A DNA stretch of 64,000 nucleotides from Anaerobaca lacustris (GTDB lineage Bacteria > Planctomycetota > Phycisphaerae > Sedimentisphaerales > Anaerobacaceae): contig NZ_JASCXX010000004.1 in NCBI RefSeq assembly GCF_030012215.1, forward strand, positions 124,001 through 188,000, in the 5' to 3' direction. Of this stretch, positions 54,809 to 63,768 are shown in pieces. The notes under the pieces were generated by a model. The model was given only the letters and a program-made list of their open reading frames with translations, was not told where the DNA came from and searched no databases. Every line of letters starts with the position of its first letter. The stretch's first letter is position 1. The position numbers and the translations under genes are program-made.

Positions 54809-55087
54809 ATGACAGGCAGGATCGTCATCAATACCGAGCGCTGCAAGGGTTGCGGGCTGTGCGTGGTGGTCTGCCCGAAGAAGAGCATCGTGATCTCCGA
54901 GGAATCGAACCAGAGCGGCTATTTTCCCGCCAGGAAAACGGACGGCGACTGCACCGGCTGCGCGCAGTGCGCGATCATCTGCCCCGAGGGGATCATCGAG
55001 GTCAGCCGGGACCAAATGGAGCGAATCCGCATCGTGGCGACGCCCGGCAAGCCGGGGGCACCGCACCTGATCGAGGAGAAGCGCTAA
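54809..55087 (+). CDS. 2-oxoacid:ferredoxin oxidoreductase, ferredoxin-like subunit
   Basis: A 92-aa iron-sulphur protein with two CxxCxxCxxxCP clusters (CKGCGLCVVVCP and CTGCAQCAIICP), each binding a 4Fe-4S centre. AAAGGAAACG precedes the ATG. It is the first gene of a four-subunit set (54809-57562) and would pass electrons from the TPP-containing subunits to ferredoxin. Size and motif spacing match the delta subunit of KOR/VOR enzymes. Confidence 0.93.
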   Translation: MTGRIVINTERCKGCGLCVVVCPKKSIVISEESNQSGYFPARKTDGDCTGCAQCAIICPEGIIEVSRDQMERIRIVATPGKPGAPHLIEEKR

Positions 55088-55091
55088 GGGG

Positions 55092-55151
55092 ATGGAGCAG
55101 AAGGTCAAGAACTACCTCGATCGCTGGATGAACAGAGAGGCAGGAAAGTGA
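55092..55151 (+). CDS. Possible 19-aa coupling peptide in the VOR operon
   Basis: ATG to TGA gives a 19-residue basic helix-like peptide (MEQKVKNYLDRWMNREAGK). It starts four bases after the ferredoxin-subunit stop, and its TGA overlaps the GTG start of the next gene (GTGA). The upstream ribosome signal is weak (AAGGGG almost abutting the ATG). It may be a coupling ORF or chance. Confidence 0.3.
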   Translation: MEQKVKNYLDRWMNREAGK

Positions 55152-56215
55152 GCGAGCGGATATTGATGTGTGGCAACGAGGCGCTGGCGGAGGCGGCGAT
55201 CGTTGCCGGCTGCGACGCCTATTTCGGCTATCCGATCACCCCGCAGAACGAGATCACCGCCTACATGTCCGAGCGGATGCCTCAGGAGGGCCGTGTCTTC
55301 GTTCAAAGCGAGAGCGAGCTGGCCGCGATCAACATGGTCTTCGGCGCCGCTGCGACCGGCAAGCGGGCGATGACCAGCTCGTCCAGTCCGGGCATCAGCC
55401 TGATGCAGGAAGGGATCAGCTATCTGGCCGGAGCGGAGCTGCCGGCCGTGGTGGTCAACGTCATGCGAGGCGGACCGGGGCTGGGCAATATCGCCCCGTC
55501 GCAGGCGGACTATTTCCAGGCCACGCGAGGGGGCGGACACGGCGACTATCGCACGATCGTACTGGGCCCGTCCAGCGTACAGGAACTGGCCGACTGCATG
55601 CCTCTGGCGTTCGATCTGGCCGACCAATATCGCATGACCGTGATGGTGCTGGCCGACGGGATTCTCGGCCAGATGATGGAGCCGGTGATGCTCGATCCGA
55701 AACCACGGCGCCAACTGCCGCCCAAACCGTGGGCGCTGACCGGGATGAAGGACAGGCGGCAGAACATCGTACGATCCTTGTACCTGGCCGACGGGGCCCT
55801 CGAGGAACTGAACAACCGGCTCATGGCGAAGTACCAGCAGATCCAGGAGCACGAGGTCCTGTGCGAGGAGTACCGAGTCGAAGACGCCGAGATCGTCATC
55901 GTCGCCTACGGGATCGCCGCGCGAATTGTCCGGGCGGCGGTGGACCAGGCTCGCGACGAAGGCATCGCCGCCGGCATGATCCGCCCGATCACGCTGTGGC
56001 CTTTTCCGTCCAATCAGATCGGCGCTGCGGCCGAGACGTTCCGAATGGTTCTGACGGTGGAGATGAGCTGCGGCCAGATGGTCGAGGACGTGAAGCTGGC
56101 GGTGGCGGGCAAGTGCCCCGTCCTGCTGCACGGTCGGCCCGGCGGCGGCGTGCCGACCGACGACGAAGTTCTGGACAGAATTCGACAGATGACGATACGA
56201 GCCGGCGCGGCATAG
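55148..56215 (+). CDS. vorB: 3-methyl-2-oxobutanoate:ferredoxin oxidoreductase subunit VorB
   Basis: A 355-aa alpha subunit of 2-oxoacid:ferredoxin oxidoreductase (transketolase-like pyrimidine and core domains). Conserved stretches are GYPITPQNEITAYMSERMP, VFVQSESELAAINMVFGAA, MTSSSSPGISLMQEGISYLAG, NVMRGGPGLGNIAPSQADYF and GQMMEP, which fit VorB-type enzymes acting on branched 2-oxoacids; the substrate could also be 2-oxoglutarate. GTG start after AGGCAGG. With the other three subunits it oxidatively decarboxylates 2-oxoacids to acyl-CoA, reducing ferredoxin, as expected for an anaerobe. Confidence 0.9.
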   Translation: MSERILMCGNEALAEAAIVAGCDAYFGYPITPQNEITAYMSERMPQEGRVFVQSESELAAINMVFGAAATGKRAMTSSSSPGISLMQEGISYLAGAELPAVVVNVMRGGPGLGNIAPSQADYFQATRGGGHGDYRTIVLGPSSVQELADCMPLAFDLADQYRMTVMVLADGILGQMMEPVMLDPKPRRQLPPKPWALTGMKDRRQNIVRSLYLADGALEELNNRLMAKYQQIQEHEVLCEEYRVEDAEIVIVAYGIAARIVRAAVDQARDEGIAAGMIRPITLWPFPSNQIGAAAETFRMVLTVEMSCGQMVEDVKLAVAGKCPVLLHGRPGGGVPTDDEVLDRIRQMTIRAGAA

Positions 56216-56255
56216 GCCATTCGAGCTTCTGCGCGACGCCACAAGGTAAAAAGAT

Positions 56256-56993
56256 ATGACTACCGTATTCAAGCGAACCCCTGTTTTGAAGGACTGCCCG
56301 ACGCACTATTGCCCGGGCTGCGGTCATGGGATCGCCCATCGCCTCGTGGCCGAGGTCCTCGATGAACTCGACATTCAGGCCCGCACGATCGGGATCGCCC
56401 CGGTCGGCTGCGCCGTGCTGGCCTACAACTACCTCGACGTGGATATGATCGAGGTCGCTCACGGACGGGCGCCGGCGGTCGCGACGGGAATGAAACGGAC
56501 CAATCCCGACAAGATCATCTTCTCCTACCAGGGCGACGGCGACCTGGCGGCCATCGGCACCGCCGAGATCATCCACGCCGCCCATCGCGCCGAGCGCATC
56601 ACAGTGATCTTCATCAACAACGCGGTCTTCGGCATGACGGGCGGCCAGATGGCGCCGACCACCATGCTCGGCCAGGTCACTGCAACCACGCAGCAGGGCC
56701 GCAACCCCAGCAACGGCCAGGGCTATCCGCTCCAGGTCTCCGAGATCCTGGCCCTGTTGCCCGGCACGGTGTACGTCGAGCGATGCGCCCTGAACGGGGT
56801 GCCCGGCATCCGGCGGACCAAGGCGGCGATGAAACACGCCTTCCAACTGCAAATGGACGACGCGCCGGGCCTGTCGCTCGTGGAGGTCCTCTCGCCGTGC
56901 CCGACGTACTGGCGAATGTCGCCGGCGAAAGCCATGAAGTGGATCGACGAGCAGATGAGTCAGGTCTTCCCCATCGCTCGGTTGAAGGGTTGA
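56256..56993 (+). CDS. 2-oxoacid:ferredoxin oxidoreductase, TPP-binding subunit
   Basis: A 245-aa beta subunit. The N-terminal cluster motif CPTHYCPGCGHG and the thiamine-pyrophosphate motif GDGDLAAIGT ... NN (in INNAVFGMTGGQM) are intact. The later CPTYWRM stretch completes the family pattern. AAGGTAAAAAG precedes the ATG. It pairs with VorB, 40 bases upstream, and with the gamma subunit, whose ATG is two bases after its stop. Confidence 0.93.
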   Translation: MTTVFKRTPVLKDCPTHYCPGCGHGIAHRLVAEVLDELDIQARTIGIAPVGCAVLAYNYLDVDMIEVAHGRAPAVATGMKRTNPDKIIFSYQGDGDLAAIGTAEIIHAAHRAERITVIFINNAVFGMTGGQMAPTTMLGQVTATTQQGRNPSNGQGYPLQVSEILALLPGTVYVERCALNGVPGIRRTKAAMKHAFQLQMDDAPGLSLVEVLSPCPTYWRMSPAKAMKWIDEQMSQVFPIARLKG

Positions 56994-56995
56994 AC

Positions 56996-57562
56996 ATGGG
57001 ATCGGCAAACGGACTGTACGAAGAGGTCGTCATCGCCGGTTTCGGCGGCCAGGGGATCATTCTGGCGGGCAAGCTGCTGGCCCAGGCGGCGATGAAAGCC
57101 GGCCTGGAAGTGACCTACATGCCCAGCTACGGCGCCGAGGTCCGAGGCGGGACCGCCAACTGCATGGTCATCCTGTCGAACAAACCCATCGCCTGCCCGA
57201 TCGTCGGCGCGCCCAACGCCCTGGTGATCTGCAACAAGGCGTCGCTGAGCAAGTTCGCGCCGCGATTGCGACCCGGCGGATGGCTGATCTTCAACAGTTC
57301 GCTGATCGAAGACGTCCATTCCGTACCCGACGGGGTGCGGGTCATCGGCGTGCCGGCCGAGGAACTCGCCCTTCAAGCAGGCAGCCCCAAGAGCACCAAC
57401 ATGGTTATGCTCGGCGCCTACCTGGGCGTGTGGGGACACCTCAGCCCACAGCAGGCGGCCGAGGCGCTGGCCGACGTGCTGGCCGAACGACATCACAAGA
57501 CGATCCCCGCCAACAGCGAGGCCCTGCGTCGCGGCGCCGAATTCACCGCCAGCCGCGTATAG
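56996..57562 (+). CDS. 2-oxoacid:ferredoxin oxidoreductase, gamma subunit
   Basis: A 188-aa gamma subunit with the family marks VVIAGFGGQGIILAGKLLAQAA, YMPSYGAEVRGGTANCMVI and NMVMLGAYLG. AAGGGT lies before the ATG at 56996; an upstream in-frame reading is out of family. It completes the four-gene VOR/KOR complex (ferredoxin, alpha, beta, gamma), a cytoplasmic enzyme. Confidence 0.92.
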   Translation: MGSANGLYEEVVIAGFGGQGIILAGKLLAQAAMKAGLEVTYMPSYGAEVRGGTANCMVILSNKPIACPIVGAPNALVICNKASLSKFAPRLRPGGWLIFNSSLIEDVHSVPDGVRVIGVPAEELALQAGSPKSTNMVMLGAYLGVWGHLSPQQAAEALADVLAERHHKTIPANSEALRRGAEFTASRV

Positions 57563-57716
57563 CGTGCCAGGCGAGAGGCACATCGAGCCGGAAGTCGATT
57601 GACACACGCCGAGAACCCGCAACAATAGCACCGGAAACACGGGCGTACGGTCGCAATGGGCTGGCTGTCGCGCTCCGACAGAGCCTTTGGATATCACGGA
57701 ACAGAGGAGATCTCAC

Positions 57717-60593
57717 ATGAGCAGGCACTTGACGTTACCTGGATGGAAAACAATGCTGGCGCTCCTGACGCTGCACATGGTCTTCGGTCTCCTCGCAACG
57801 GATGTGGCGTACGGCCGCCAGGGGCAATCGCTGGCCGGACGATGGCGGTTTCAGGCGGACCCGGAGGACAAAGGCCTCGCCGGGCGATGGTACGAGAAGG
57901 AGCTGTCGCAAACCATCCGCCTGCCCGGGTCCATGCCCGAGAACGGCTACGGCAACGATGTGACGATTGAAACGCAATGGACCGGGCAGATTGTGGACCG
58001 TTCGTGGTTCACCGACGACAAGTACGAACCCTACCGCCGGCCGGACAACCTCAAGGTGCCCTTCTGGCTGACTCCGGTCAAACACTACGTCGGACCCGCC
58101 TGGTACCAGACGGACATCCGCATCCCGAGCCGATGGAACGCCAAGCGGATCATGCTGTCCCTGGAGCGATGTCATTGGGAAACGCAGGTGTGGGTCGATG
58201 GCCGGTCGGTCGGCTCGGCCGATAGTCTGAGCGTGCCGCACGAATATGATCTGGGCGTGCTCGCCGCCGGTACGCACCGGCTGACGATCCGCGTGGACAA
58301 CACGGTCAAGGTCGGCGTCGGCGTCAACGCCCACAGCGTCTCCGACCACACGCAGACCAACTGGAACGGCATCATCGGCGATATCGAACTGCGGGCCTGC
58401 AACGATCTCCGCATCGACGACGTGCAGATCCATCCGGACATCGAGCACCGGGACGCCAAAGTCTGTGTCACCATCGCCAATACGAGCGGCGCGAGGACCG
58501 CCGGAACGCTGACGCTCCAGGCGACGAGCTTCAACTCCGAACGCCGACACAGGGTCGCCGAGAAGCGGGCCCTCTTCGCCATCGACGGCGAGAGCCAGAC
58601 CGTCGAGATCGAGTACGAGATGGGCGAGGACGTCCTGTTGTGGGACGAGTTCTCGCCGAATCTGTATCGCTTGACCGTGTCGATAGACGGGAGAGACTTC
58701 AAAGACGAGAAGACGGTCGTTTTCGGCATGAGGCAGTTCACCACAACCGGAACGCAGTTCGCCATCAACGGACGCAAGACATTCCTTCGCGGCACGCTCG
58801 AATGCAGCATCTTCCCGCTGACCGGATACCCACCGACGGACGTGAAGGCGTGGCGCACGGTGCTGGCGGCGGCCAAGGCGCACGGGCTCAATCATCTGCG
58901 TTTTCATTCGTGGTGCCCGCCCAAGGCGGCGTTCGTCGCAGCCGATGAGATGGGCGTGATGTTTCAGGTCGAGTGCGCCGCCTGGACCAACAGCGGGCCG
59001 ACCGTTGGCGACGGCGCGCCCATCGACGACTGGATCTACGCCGAAGGGGACCGCATCCTGAAGGCCTATGGCAACCACCCGTCGTTTTGCATGCTGGCCT
59101 ACGGCAACGAGCCGGCCGGACGGCGCCAGGGGGAGTACCTCGGCAAGCTCGTGAACTACTGGAAGGACAAGGACCCGCGACGCCTCTACACCAGCGCTGC
59201 AGGCTGGCCGATCATCCCGGAGAACGAGTTCCACTCGACGCCCGGCCCGCGAGGCCACCAATGGGGCGCCGGTCTGAAGAGCCGGTTCAACGCGGAGCCA
59301 TTGACGACTGATTCCGACTACGCCGATTCGGTCAATGCGTACTCGGTCCCCATCGTCTCACACGAGATCGGCCAATGGTGCGTCTATCCGAATCTCGACG
59401 AGATCAGGAAGTACAAAGGCGTGCTGAAGGCAAAGAACTTCGAGATCTTCCGGGACTCGCTCAACGCACAGGGCATGCTCGGCCAGGCCCGCGATTTCCT
59501 GATCGCCTCGGGCAAACTCCAGACGATCCTGTACAAAGAAGAGATCGAGGCCGCCCTGCGCACCGACGGCTTCGGCGGGTTCCAACTGCTCGATCTGCAC
59601 GACTTCCCCGGACAGGGTACGGCGCTGGTGGGCGTGCTCGATCCGTTCTGGGAGTACAAAGGATACGTCACGCCCGCCGAGTACCGTCGGTTCTGCCGTG
59701 AGACCGTGCCCCTGCTGCGGATGCCCAAATGCGTGTGGACCGACGGCGAGACGTTCACCGGCCAGGTCCAGATCGCCCACTTCGGTCCCGCTCCTATGTC
59801 GGCGGCCGTAGTCCGCTGGCAGGCGGCGTATCCCGACGGCCGGTCGGTTGCTTCGGGCCGGCTTCCCACGCAGGACATCCCCATCGGCAACGGCGACCCC
59901 CTCGGCGCGATCGACCTGGATCTGTCACAGGTACAGGCGCCGACGAAGCTGGCAATCACCGTCGAGATCCAGGGGACCGACTACAGCAACGCGTGGGGCA
60001 TCTGGGTCTATCCCAGCCGCAGCGCCCCACCGGCCGACTCGGACATCCTGATCGTGGAGCAGTTGGGTGTTGAGGCGTTGCGCGCTCTGCGCGAAGGACG
60101 CAAGGTCCTGCTGATGCCAAATCCACAGAACGTCACCGGCGACGTGCCACCGGGGTTCACGACGATCTTCTGGAACACGCAGTGGACCAACAACCAGCCG
60201 CCCCACACGCTGGGAATCCTGTGTGACCCGAGGCATCCGGCGCTGTCGAGCTTCCCCACGGAGTTCCACAGCAACTGGCAATGGTGGGACCTGATCGCGA
60301 ACTCGAAAGCGATGGTCCTCGACGAGTTTCGCGACGGACTGCAGCCGATCGTGCAGGTGATTGACGACTGGAACCGCAATCGCAAGCTGGGCCTGATCTT
60401 CGAAGGAACCGTCGGCGACGGCAGGCTGCTCGTCTGCAGCATCGACCTGCGGACCGACCTGGACAAGCGACCCGTAGCCCGACAGATGCGTCGAAGCCTG
60501 CTGGACTACATGCAAAGCCCGGCCTTCCAGCCGAGATTGCCGCTGCGAGTCGAGGCTCTCGACGGGCTGCTCAAGAAACAGTCGTGGCGATGA
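57717..60593 (+). CDS. Exported glycoside hydrolase family 2 protein
   Basis: A 958-aa exported protein. ATG 57717 follows AGAGGAG and gives a signal peptide with core MLALLTLHMVFGLLATDVAYG. A sugar-binding jelly roll (about 60-230), an Ig-like domain and a TIM barrel follow. The catalytic acid/base is in MLAYGNEPAG and the likely nucleophile in VSHEIGQWCVYP, as in GH2. A C-terminal region of about 230 residues (from about 730) lacks a named domain, with ILIVEQLGVEALRALREG. Related planctomycete proteins are beta-galactosidase, beta-glucuronidase or beta-mannosidase-like; the sugar cannot be told. Confidence 0.87.
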   Translation: MSRHLTLPGWKTMLALLTLHMVFGLLATDVAYGRQGQSLAGRWRFQADPEDKGLAGRWYEKELSQTIRLPGSMPENGYGNDVTIETQWTGQIVDRSWFTDDKYEPYRRPDNLKVPFWLTPVKHYVGPAWYQTDIRIPSRWNAKRIMLSLERCHWETQVWVDGRSVGSADSLSVPHEYDLGVLAAGTHRLTIRVDNTVKVGVGVNAHSVSDHTQTNWNGIIGDIELRACNDLRIDDVQIHPDIEHRDAKVCVTIANTSGARTAGTLTLQATSFNSERRHRVAEKRALFAIDGESQTVEIEYEMGEDVLLWDEFSPNLYRLTVSIDGRDFKDEKTVVFGMRQFTTTGTQFAINGRKTFLRGTLECSIFPLTGYPPTDVKAWRTVLAAAKAHGLNHLRFHSWCPPKAAFVAADEMGVMFQVECAAWTNSGPTVGDGAPIDDWIYAEGDRILKAYGNHPSFCMLAYGNEPAGRRQGEYLGKLVNYWKDKDPRRLYTSAAGWPIIPENEFHSTPGPRGHQWGAGLKSRFNAEPLTTDSDYADSVNAYSVPIVSHEIGQWCVYPNLDEIRKYKGVLKAKNFEIFRDSLNAQGMLGQARDFLIASGKLQTILYKEEIEAALRTDGFGGFQLLDLHDFPGQGTALVGVLDPFWEYKGYVTPAEYRRFCRETVPLLRMPKCVWTDGETFTGQVQIAHFGPAPMSAAVVRWQAAYPDGRSVASGRLPTQDIPIGNGDPLGAIDLDLSQVQAPTKLAITVEIQGTDYSNAWGIWVYPSRSAPPADSDILIVEQLGVEALRALREGRKVLLMPNPQNVTGDVPPGFTTIFWNTQWTNNQPPHTLGILCDPRHPALSSFPTEFHSNWQWWDLIANSKAMVLDEFRDGLQPIVQVIDDWNRNRKLGLIFEGTVGDGRLLVCSIDLRTDLDKRPVARQMRRSLLDYMQSPAFQPRLPLRVEALDGLLKKQSWR

Positions 60594-60654
60594 GCCGACG
60601 GAAGACCGGCGCCGATCTTCGATCGCGGAACCCAACTTTGTCGCCGACAGAGGG

Positions 60655-60683
60655 CAGACAAAGCGAAGATCGTGTTGTAGAAT
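60655..60683 (+). promoter_or_regulatory. Candidate sigma-70 promoter for clpX
   Basis: CAGACA (four of six) and TAGAAT (five of six) are separated by 17 bases and end 43 bases before the clpX start. Confidence 0.4.
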
Positions 60684-60725
60684 GGCCCCTCCATTGAACA
60701 CGAACCAGGAAACAGGAAAGGGAAC

Positions 60726-61997
60726 ATGGCCAAACAACCCGGAAACCGAAAATCCCGTGCGATATGCAGCTTCTGCGGCCGGGCGGGCAGCCAGACCGAT
60801 ACGCTCATCGAAGGCCCGGACAACGTCTTCATCTGCCCCGAATGCGTCGAGCTGTGCCACAATATCATCAAGCAGAACCGCCGCCAATCGAACATGCCGC
60901 AGAGGAGCGTCAAAGAAACACCCAAACCCCGAGAGATCAAGGAGTATCTCGATCAGTACGTGATCGGCCAGGAGAACGCCAAGCGGTATCTGTCGGTCGC
61001 GGTCCACAATCACTACAAGCGACTGTTGCACAGCGACATCGGCGACAGCGACGTCGAGATCGACAAGTCCAACGTCCTGCTGATCGGCCCGACCGGCTGC
61101 GGCAAGACGCTGCTGGCCCGGACGCTGGCCAACAAGCTCGAAGTGCCCTTCGCCATCTGCGACGCCACCACCGTCACCGAGGCCGGTTACGTCGGCGAAG
61201 ACGTCGAGAATTTCCTGCTCAGGCTGCTCCAGGCGGCGGATTTCGACATCGAGGCGGCCCAGCGCGGCATCGTCTACATCGACGAGATCGACAAGATCGG
61301 CAAGACCTCGCAGAACGTCTCGATCACGCGCGACGTTTCGGGCGAAGGGGTCCAGCAGGCCCTGCTGAAAATGCTCGAGGGCACCACCGCAAACATCCCG
61401 CCTCAGGGGGGACGAAAGCACCCCGAACAGTCGTACATTCAGATGGATACGACGGAGATCCTTTTCATCTGCGGCGGGACCTTCGTCGGGCTCGAAAACA
61501 TCATCAAGAAGCGCCTTGGCCGCAAGATGATCGGCTTCGGGTCCGAGCTGTCGGGCAAATCCGACGAGAAGGCGGATCTGAGCAGCGTGCTCCAACAGGC
61601 GATCCCCGAAGACATCATCGAATTCGGGATGATCCCGGAGATGGTCGGCCGCCTGCCAGTAATCGCCACACTTACCGCCCTCGATGAAGAAGCCCTCATC
61701 GATATTCTCACTCGGCCCCGAAACGCCCTGGTCCGACAGTACAAGCGGTTCTTCGAGATGGAAGACGCCGAACTGGAATTCACCGAAGACGGCCTGCAAG
61801 CCTTGGCGCACAAAGCCCTCAAGCGCGACACCGGCGCCCGCGCCCTTCGGTCGATCACCGAAGAGCTGATGGTGGACCTGATGTATCAACTGCCCGAGGA
61901 AACGAAGCCGGCGCGATACGTCATCACGCGGGACATCGTCGAAGGCAGAGCCCCCCTGCTGGCGGCAAAGCAGCAGGCCCGCAAGGAATCCGCCTGA
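60726..61997 (+). CDS. clpX: ATP-dependent Clp protease ATPase subunit ClpX
   Basis: A 423-aa unfoldase that feeds substrates to ClpP. The N-terminal zinc-binding domain has C14-x2-C17-x19-C37-x2-C40. The AAA+ core shows Walker [24 protein letters not shown], Walker B with [10 protein letters not shown], the [14 protein letters not shown] segment and the pore-proximal PPQGGRKHP. The C-terminal domain is complete. GGAAAGGGAAC precedes the ATG. clpP is not adjacent, unlike in many bacteria. Confidence 0.97.
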   Translation: MAKQPGNRKSRAICSFCGRAGSQTDTLIEGPDNVFICPECVELCHNIIKQNRRQSNMPQRSVKETPKPREIKEYLDQYVIGQENAKRYLSVAVHNHYKRLLHSDIGDSDVEIDKSNVLLIGPTGCGKTLLARTLANKLEVPFAICDATTVTEAGYVGEDVENFLLRLLQAADFDIEAAQRGIVYIDEIDKIGKTSQNVSITRDVSGEGVQQALLKMLEGTTANIPPQGGRKHPEQSYIQMDTTEILFICGGTFVGLENIIKKRLGRKMIGFGSELSGKSDEKADLSSVLQQAIPEDIIEFGMIPEMVGRLPVIATLTALDEEALIDILTRPRNALVRQYKRFFEMEDAELEFTEDGLQALAHKALKRDTGARALRSITEELMVDLMYQLPEETKPARYVITRDIVEGRAPLLAAKQQARKESA

Positions 61998-62045
61998 CAC
62001 AAGCACGTGCGGCCTGAGCCGAACGCCGTACACCCAGGAGACGGC

Positions 62046-63185
62046 TCAGTCCGTGACTTCGACTTTGGAGTAGAGGGGGAACAGCAGGTTGTACACGAGG
62101 ATGGCGTCGCCGTTGAACATGCGGATGCATCCTCGCGAGCCGGCCGTTCCGATCTGCTCGGGCTCCTTGGTGCCGTGGATCGCGAATCCGGTCCGTCCCT
62201 TGGCGTTGCCGTCGATCCCGTCCAATGCGATCCACCGTGAACCGAGCGGGTAATCCGGATCGGTCGCTTTGTACACTCGGCCCGAATCCGGATCGGTCCA
62301 GGTTGGCGCGATGAGTTTGCCGCCCTCCTGGACGCGCCAGAGCCCGGTCGGCGTCTCGTATCCGGCCCGGCCCAGACCCACCTTGAAACTGCGAACGTAG
62401 ACGTCCTGCAGGTATAGATCCATCGTGAACGTGGAGCGACAGACGTTGGCGTGGAAGGGCCCCTTGACGATCTTGATCGCCTTGCCCGCCTGCAGGCTCT
62501 GCGGGCGGGGGATGTTGTTGATCTGCATCAAGACCTCGTACGGGACCTTGTTCCGTCGGCCGATGACCTGCAAGAGATCACCCGGCTGGACGGTATAGTT
62601 GTCGCACAGGGCGTCGCCCGCGAAGACCGCCGGACCGAACAGCCATTCCTTCGACAGCTTCGCCATTTCCTCCTTCACCGCCAGACGCTGGTTCGGCGGC
62701 ATCGGCATCGACAGCGCCTCGTTGAGCTTGTTCCGGGCGGAAATGACCTGCCGCGGATGGGAGTTCAGCATCGCCATCGCCTCGGCCACCACCGCCGCAA
62801 CCTTCGCGTCGGCCGCCGGCGCGGCCGGCCCCGTCACCTCGGTCGCCACGGGCGCGGGCTCCGCGACTTCCGGCAATACGGAATCCTGTCTCTGCGGCTC
62901 GGTGGGCGCTTCTGCAGGTGTCTGTGCGGGCGCGGAACGCGCAGCCGGACCGGGGGCCGTGCTGGTTTCGACGACGGCCAATTGAGGCGTCGTGCGAGAC
63001 GGTTCCGGCGTCACAGGGTTCTCGTTCACGACATTGGCCGCACCCGCCTCCCGCGGCACCGATGAGTCGCCCCGAAATAGAATGAAGACCACAACTGTAA
63101 ACACGATGATCGACACGGCAAGGTAAAGCGTGTTGTTCTTCAATCCCCGTCGTTTCCGTCCCGTACTGGATAACAAGCGAGCCAT
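62046..63185 (-). CDS. LysM and L,D-transpeptidase (YkuD) protein
   Basis: A 379-aa envelope protein. ATG 63185 has GAAAGGAGC upstream. The N-terminus is a membrane anchor (LYLAVSIIVFTVVVFILF), followed by a Pro/Ala/Thr-rich stalk (about 50-125). A LysM-like peptidoglycan-binding unit lies at about 195-245 (YTVQPGDLLQVIGRRNKV), and the YkuD catalytic domain follows, with FAIHGTKEP (His) and SRGCIRM (the nucleophilic Cys). It would form 3-3 cross-links or attach proteins to peptidoglycan. Its start lies one base after the cyclo-ligase stop. Confidence 0.93.
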   Translation of the reverse strand: MARLLSSTGRKRRGLKNNTLYLAVSIIVFTVVVFILFRGDSSVPREAGAANVVNENPVTPEPSRTTPQLAVVETSTAPGPAARSAPAQTPAEAPTEPQRQDSVLPEVAEPAPVATEVTGPAAPAADAKVAAVVAEAMAMLNSHPRQVISARNKLNEALSMPMPPNQRLAVKEEMAKLSKEWLFGPAVFAGDALCDNYTVQPGDLLQVIGRRNKVPYEVLMQINNIPRPQSLQAGKAIKIVKGPFHANVCRSTFTMDLYLQDVYVRSFKVGLGRAGYETPTGLWRVQEGGKLIAPTWTDPDSGRVYKATDPDYPLGSRWIALDGIDGNAKGRTGFAIHGTKEPEQIGTAGSRGCIRMFNGDAILVYNLLFPLYSKVEVTD

Positions 63186-63186
63186 C

Positions 63187-63768
63187 CTATGCTCCTTTCT
63201 GCGAATCGCAGCCAATTACTCCTTCGTCCGTCACCAGGAAATCGACCGGCTGGTCGTTCTCGGCAACCGGAATGGAATCCAACACTTGTTCGATGAAAGC
63301 AAGCCCGCACCGCGATGCGGTCAACATCTTGTTAGCGAAAAAACGGTCGTAAAACGCACCCCCACGGCCCAGTCGATTGCCCCGACGGTCGTAGCCCAGC
63401 GCCGGAGAAACAACCAGATCGATCTGGTCGAACGGAATCGGCACACCCTCCACGGGGTTCCGCAAACCCAATGCCCCCGTCGCAAAACCCGTTTCCAGAG
63501 AACTGATCCCGACGGGAATCATGTGGCGCTGCTGCCAGGAGATCTTGGGCACCGCCACCGTCTTACCAAGCTGCCAGGCATGGAGAATCGCCTCTGACGT
63601 ATCCACCTCGTGCGGCAGCGACAGAAACATCATAATGGTCGAGGCCTCCTGGAATCGCTCCGTAGCGATCAGATTGCGGCACGCCCTGCGACTCTTCTCC
63701 TGGCGCTGCTGATCCGGTATGGAAAGCAGGCGATTCTGCAATTGGCGGCGCAGCTCAACCTTGTCCAT
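63187..63768 (-). CDS. 5-formyltetrahydrofolate cyclo-ligase
   Basis: A 193-aa enzyme that converts 5-formyl-THF to 5,10-methenyl-THF with ATP. The family pattern is present: basic N-terminus with KVELRRQLQNRL, MMFLSLPHEVDT, the ATP/folate-region VSPALGYDRRGNRLGRGGAFYDRF, here as its core NRLGRGGAFYDRF, and a C-terminal PVDFLVTDEG. The start at 63768 gives standard length. The gene overlaps the end of rarA by 14 bases, so the two are coupled. Confidence 0.92.
   Translation of the reverse strand: MDKVELRRQLQNRLLSIPDQQRQEKSRRACRNLIATERFQEASTIMMFLSLPHEVDTSEAILHAWQLGKTVAVPKISWQQRHMIPVGISSLETGFATGALGLRNPVEGVPIPFDQIDLVVSPALGYDRRGNRLGRGGAFYDRFFANKMLTASRCGLAFIEQVLDSIPVAENDQPVDFLVTDEGVIGCDSQKGA

Noticed and set aside
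59925-62033. A 702-codon minus-strand open frame opposite the GH2 and clpX genes
   Set aside because: It spans two well-defined genes and the intergenic gap on the other strand and has no recognisable domain, so it is a GC-driven shadow.
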